From an uncultured Ignavibacteriota bacterium (GTDB lineage Bacteria; Bacteroidota; Ignavibacteria; UBA10030; UBA8401): a stretch of DNA of 9,503 bases. The notes under the pieces are model-generated. The model was not told where the DNA came from, made no database searches, and worked only from the letters and a program-made list of their open reading frames with translations. Within the stretch, counting starts at the first letter, position 1. The number at the start of each line of letters is the position of its first letter. The position numbers and the translations under genes were made by a program. Shown here piece after piece: positions 6,501 to 9,503 of the stretch. The stretch covers positions 1-9,503 of the forward strand of contig CAIVNT010000612.1 in the NCBI GenBank assembly GCA_903907305.1. The letters run 5' to 3'.

Positions 6501-9500
6501 TTATTTCATCAGGAGCATTCTTCGAGCCGAGGAATGTTTCACCGATGCACCATCACCGGAGAAGACCTGCATACTGTAGATGTAAATACCGGATGAAAGA
6601 TGTGAAGCATCGAAGCGCACCTCATAATTACCGACGGGCTGCTCGCCCTCCACCAATTGAGCGACCTTTTGACCAAGAATGTTATACACGGCGATGGTGA
6701 CCCTGCCGTGGACCGGAAGAGCATACGGTATGACCGTAGCCGGATTGAACGGATTCGGATAATTCTGTCCAAGAGAGAAGTCCGCGGGAATGGGCCGCTC
6801 TTCAGAAGAAGCATTCAGCACCACTCCCTTCTTCGTGGAATAGAACATAAAGACAGAGACACCGTTCTGTTTCACCGAATCGATGACAAGTGTATACGGC
6901 GGAAAGAGTTTGATCTTTGCCGAAGGAACTTTCCGCTGCATTGAATCGGCCGGCAGCGACTGATAGACGCGGATATTCTGCAGACTGTCGTTTCCGTTCG
7001 TCAATAATTTCTGTAAATCCAACGAGAGACGGGCAGAAAAAGATGACATTGTCGCGCCGAAGAAGAGCTGCAGCGGATATTGCCGCTTGATGGTCGTGTC
7101 GCCATCCGATACACGGAGAGAATCCTTTCCATTCAAGACCGACATCCCTGTGACCACTGTTGTTCCCCAGTCGAGATTCCCGCGGTTGGCTGTTGCCTGG
7201 TAGAATGTCGCTCTCAGCGGAATGTACGGATTCATAAATTTCACCGTATCCTGCAGTGCCGACGCAAAGAATGAATATCCTTGCATCTCCTTCCAGACGT
7301 TGATGACGGCGGAGTAGTAACCATCGGAAGCCTGAACGATCATAGAGGAGCTTTCTCCGTCGAAGCGGAGTGTACGTACTTCATTTCCTATCAGCGCTCG
7401 GAACACCGGATCGCTTGCAACCGTATCGATCACGGCGATGCCTTCAACATAGGTGCTGTCGGTCTTTCCACCCACCGGATAGAATGATTTTGTATGCCAG
7501 ACGATCTGTTTAAATTTCAGTTTCGGAATACCGGCAACAGCGATGTATCCGGTATCGACGCCGTATATGCGTTCATCGCCGACCCTGCCGTTCGGGAAAT
7601 TCACGAGTCCAAACGAAAGTAATTTCCCGACATTCAGTTTGAATGTAAGATCGGATGCCGTGATACCGGCAAGCGATGTTGCCTGTCCGGTGGTACTCGT
7701 TACACCGTTGCTCCAATGATAACCCGTGTATGCGTACACACTCGGCAGCGGAGACATCAGCGGTCCGTCCGCCGGACTGTAGATGAGATTATCCAATTTG
7801 TATCTAATGATGACACCGGCCGGCAATACCGGAGGCGGAGGCGGAGGCGGAGTGTAATTGGAATAATAGAATGAGAATACCGATATGCCGTTCTGTTTTA
7901 TGGAATCGATCACCAGTGTACTCGGAGGGATCAGTTTGATCATAGATGAAGGGATCTTTCGTTCCATAGAATCCTGCGGCATCGATTGATAGACACGGAT
8001 ATTCCTGAGACTGTCGCCGTGTATTGAAAGCAATTGAGCCATATTCAAAGCAAGCCGCGCCGAATAGGATGACATTGTCGCACCGAAGAGAAACTGAACC
8101 GGGTACTGTCTGTGTATTGTGGTATCGTCGGCCGGATGATGAAGAGAATCGTATCCATTCAGCCGGGTAACACCCATCGTCACCATACTGCCCCAGTCGG
8201 TATTACCGCGGTTAGGTACGGACTGATAGAACGATGCCCGCGCCGGAATGAGCTGATTCGCGAACGAGATAGTATCCTGCATCCCGGAGGTATAGAACGA
8301 ATACGAATTGATATCCTTCCACACTCTGATGATGGCGGAATAGACCCCGTCACTCCCCTGCACGATCATCGATGCACTTTCACCGTCGAAATGCAGTGTG
8401 CGGACATTGTTCCCGATCAGCGCACGGAATGTCGGATCGCTTGCAACCGTATCGATCACGGCGATGCCTTCAACATAGGTGCTGTCCTTCAGTCCGTTCA
8501 ACGGATAGAATGATTTTGAATGCCAGACGATCTGTTTGAATTTCAATTTCGGCACGCCGGCAACGGCGATATATCCTGTATCAACGCCGTACACACGTTC
8601 GTCACCCACGCGGCCGTTCGGGAAATTCACCAGACTGAATGCCATAAGTTTGCCGGCATTCAATTTAAATGTGAGGTCGGACGCAGTGATACCGGCAAGC
8701 GATGTTGAAATGCCGCTTGTTTTTGTGACAGCATCGCTCCAGTGATATGCCGTGTAGGCATAGATATTCGGCAGCGGAGACATCAGCGGTCCGTCCGCCG
8801 GACTGTAGATGAGATTATCCAACTGGAATTTTATGATCTCATCCGACGGGAAGACCGGCGGTGGCGGAGGAGGTGGCGGATCGGAAAAATCATTATCCGT
8901 ATCTGTGAACTGCGCGATCATCTTATTATTGAGCGGAGGATTCACCTGGTCTGGCGTATTCAATGTCCTGTTGAACCACCCTGTAACGATTACCGTCTTT
9001 GTAAAATAATCGAGGGTCAAACCGGAAACGATCGGGACATGAATACCCATCTCACCTTGGATCCCTCCTGCCACAGAACTCCAATGAGCTCCATCCCATT
9101 TTGCGAGATTGTTCACCGATTTCACTGCCGGTGAATCGGCTGTAGAAAACAATCCGCCGACATAGACGTTGCTGCCGGAAGCGCGTATGGAAGTGACGGT
9201 GCCGACATTCACACCCCAGCCGATCGGGGACCAAGCGGACCCATTCCATTGTGCGACACCCATCGACCATTTTCCGCCGGCACTTCTGAAATTTCCTCCT
9301 GCATAGATGATATTTTTCTTTCCATCAAGAGCGTTCACATACGAATCGGACAATCCGTCGTGCATGCCAACTCCCATCGCATTCCACTGTGTTCCGTCGA
9401 ATCTTCCGACATAGTTCAGCACCGTTCCGGGGTTGAACAATGTATCGGCCAGTGATCTGTAGAATTTTCCACCGGCATAGATGTTGCCGCCGTAGATCAG

Positions 9501-9503
9501 CAC
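6501..9503 (-). CDS. Large secreted T9SS-sorted protein with propeller-like repeats and a duplicated unknown domain (C-terminal 1000 aa, 5' end outside window)
   Basis: Residues are numbered from the window edge. About 1-205 hold four repeats built around Y-[AV]-G-G-x-F and W-[DN]-G-x-x-W-[SN]-x-[ILMV]-G-x-G, a propeller-like pattern common in secreted Bacteroidota proteins. A run of eight prolines (209-216) leads to domain A (217 to about 546). A run of seven prolines (552-558) leads to domain B (559 to about 888), about 70% identical to A by my hand count (237 of 330). The tail from about 905 starts with LGQNYPNPFNP, continues with the YN-LGQKV and F-x-SGIY elements and ends at RRMLLMK. This is a T9SS type A / FlgD-like sorting domain, so export across the outer membrane with the tail removed or anchored is expected. 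The repeated domain is not one I recognise. It contains no obvious catalytic motif, so a structural or adhesive surface role is a guess. No upstream neighbour is visible. Confidence 0.92.
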   Translation of the reverse strand: MLIYGGNIYAGGKFYRSLADTLFNPGTVLNYVGRFDGTQWNAMGVGMHDGLSDSYVNALDGKKNIIYAGGNFRSAGGKWSMGVAQWNGSAWSPIGWGVNVGTVTSIRASGSNVYVGGLFSTADSPAVKSVNNLAKWDGAHWSSVAGGIQGEMGIHVPIVSGLTLDYFTKTVIVTGWFNRTLNTPDQVNPPLNNKMIAQFTDTDNDFSDPPPPPPPPVFPSDEIIKFQLDNLIYSPADGPLMSPLPNIYAYTAYHWSDAVTKTSGISTSLAGITASDLTFKLNAGKLMAFSLVNFPNGRVGDERVYGVDTGYIAVAGVPKLKFKQIVWHSKSFYPLNGLKDSTYVEGIAVIDTVASDPTFRALIGNNVRTLHFDGESASMIVQGSDGVYSAIIRVWKDINSYSFYTSGMQDTISFANQLIPARASFYQSVPNRGNTDWGSMVTMGVTRLNGYDSLHHPADDTTIHRQYPVQFLFGATMSSYSARLALNMAQLLSIHGDSLRNIRVYQSMPQDSMERKIPSSMIKLIPPSTLVIDSIKQNGISVFSFYYSNYTPPPPPPPVLPAGVIIRYKLDNLIYSPADGPLMSPLPSVYAYTGYHWSNGVTSTTGQATSLAGITASDLTFKLNVGKLLSFGLVNFPNGRVGDERIYGVDTGYIAVAGIPKLKFKQIVWHTKSFYPVGGKTDSTYVEGIAVIDTVASDPVFRALIGNEVRTLRFDGESSSMIVQASDGYYSAVINVWKEMQGYSFFASALQDTVKFMNPYIPLRATFYQATANRGNLDWGTTVVTGMSVLNGKDSLRVSDGDTTIKRQYPLQLFFGATMSSFSARLSLDLQKLLTNGNDSLQNIRVYQSLPADSMQRKVPSAKIKLFPPYTLVIDSVKQNGVSVFMFYSTKKGVVLNASSEERPIPADFSLGQNYPNPFNPATVIPYALPVHGRVTIAVYNILGQKVAQLVEGEQPVGNYEVRFDASHLSSGIYIYSMQVFSGDGASVKHSSARRMLLMK
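6840..7853 (-). repeat. Tandem duplication, second unit (B) inside the secreted protein
   Basis: This unit encodes the seven-proline linker and domain B. It aligns with unit A at a constant offset of 1026 bp. I checked this at five places along the unit, including the identical blocks at 7742-7796 and 7407-7460, the GATGACATT at 7042 and the CCGTTCTG at 6862. No net insertion or deletion separates the copies over their full length. Confidence 0.93.
7854..8879 (-). repeat. Tandem duplication, first unit (A) inside the secreted protein
   Basis: This unit encodes the eight-proline linker and domain A, with period 1026 bp (342 codons) relative to unit B. Conserved blocks include LDNLIYSPADGPLMSPLP, TSLAGITASDLTFKLN, VNFPNGRVGDER, YGVDTGYIAVAG, PKLKFKQIVWH and DSTYVEGIAVIDTVASDP. 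The copies diverge most around the SYSF / LLSIHG stretches and at the end of the unit. Confidence 0.93.

Noticed and set aside
7830..8879. GGC/GGA-rich runs at 7830-7850 and 8856-8879 as microsatellites or G-quadruplex elements
   Set aside because: They are the in-frame proline codons (CCN) of the two linkers. The G-runs are mostly only two long, which does not support a strong quadruplex.
9501..9503. GTG at the window edge as the start of the secreted protein
   Set aside because: The frame is open to the edge and the first residues are already in the middle of a propeller-like repeat, with no signal peptide. The real start lies outside the window.
1..9503. CRISPR arrays, insertion sequences, tRNA or rRNA genes
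   Set aside because: No short regularly spaced repeats, transposase-like reading frames, terminal inverted repeats or tRNA-like cloverleaf sequences were seen. The only large repeat is the coding duplication.

Overview
The window looks like chromosomal DNA of a Bacteroidota-type bacterium, most plausibly from the Ignavibacteria or a related lineage. The best evidence is the large protein at the right end. It finishes in a type IX secretion (T9SS) type A / FlgD-like sorting domain with the GQNYPNPFNP signature typical of Ignavibacteria and neighbouring phyla. Bases are roughly balanced (about half G+C by eye). Several genes carry clear Shine-Dalgarno sequences. All six genes lie on the minus strand, so transcription runs from the right end of the window to the left.

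Right part (9503 to 6501): the C-terminal 1000 residues of a large secreted protein whose beginning lies outside the window. In order it has four propeller-like repeats of about 50 residues, a proline linker, an unfamiliar domain of about 335 residues, a second proline linker, a second copy of that domain, and the sorting tail. The two linker-plus-domain units are an exact-period tandem duplication of 1026 bp with no net indel. A terminator hairpin follows the gene.

Intergenic 6500 to 6182: this holds the terminator, two adjacent perfect inverted repeats, a 10-bp palindrome and a weak promoter candidate, all upstream of the next operon.

Left part (6181 to 179): a likely five-gene operon with gaps of 14, about 70, 69 and 12 bases. 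It encodes a membrane PAS-PAS histidine kinase, an Rcp1-like single-domain response regulator, a soluble hybrid kinase (REC-PAS-PAS-HisKA-HATPase-REC), a REC-PAS protein paralogous to the N-terminal part of that hybrid, and a small pilin-like membrane-anchored protein. A rho-independent terminator closes the operon at 51 to 19. The operon encodes two kinase cores and four receiver domains, but no DNA-binding output domain and no HPt domain. Output probably goes through protein contacts or partners elsewhere. The pilin-like last gene suggests a link to the cell surface, which is inference only. No RNA genes, CRISPR arrays or mobile elements were seen.
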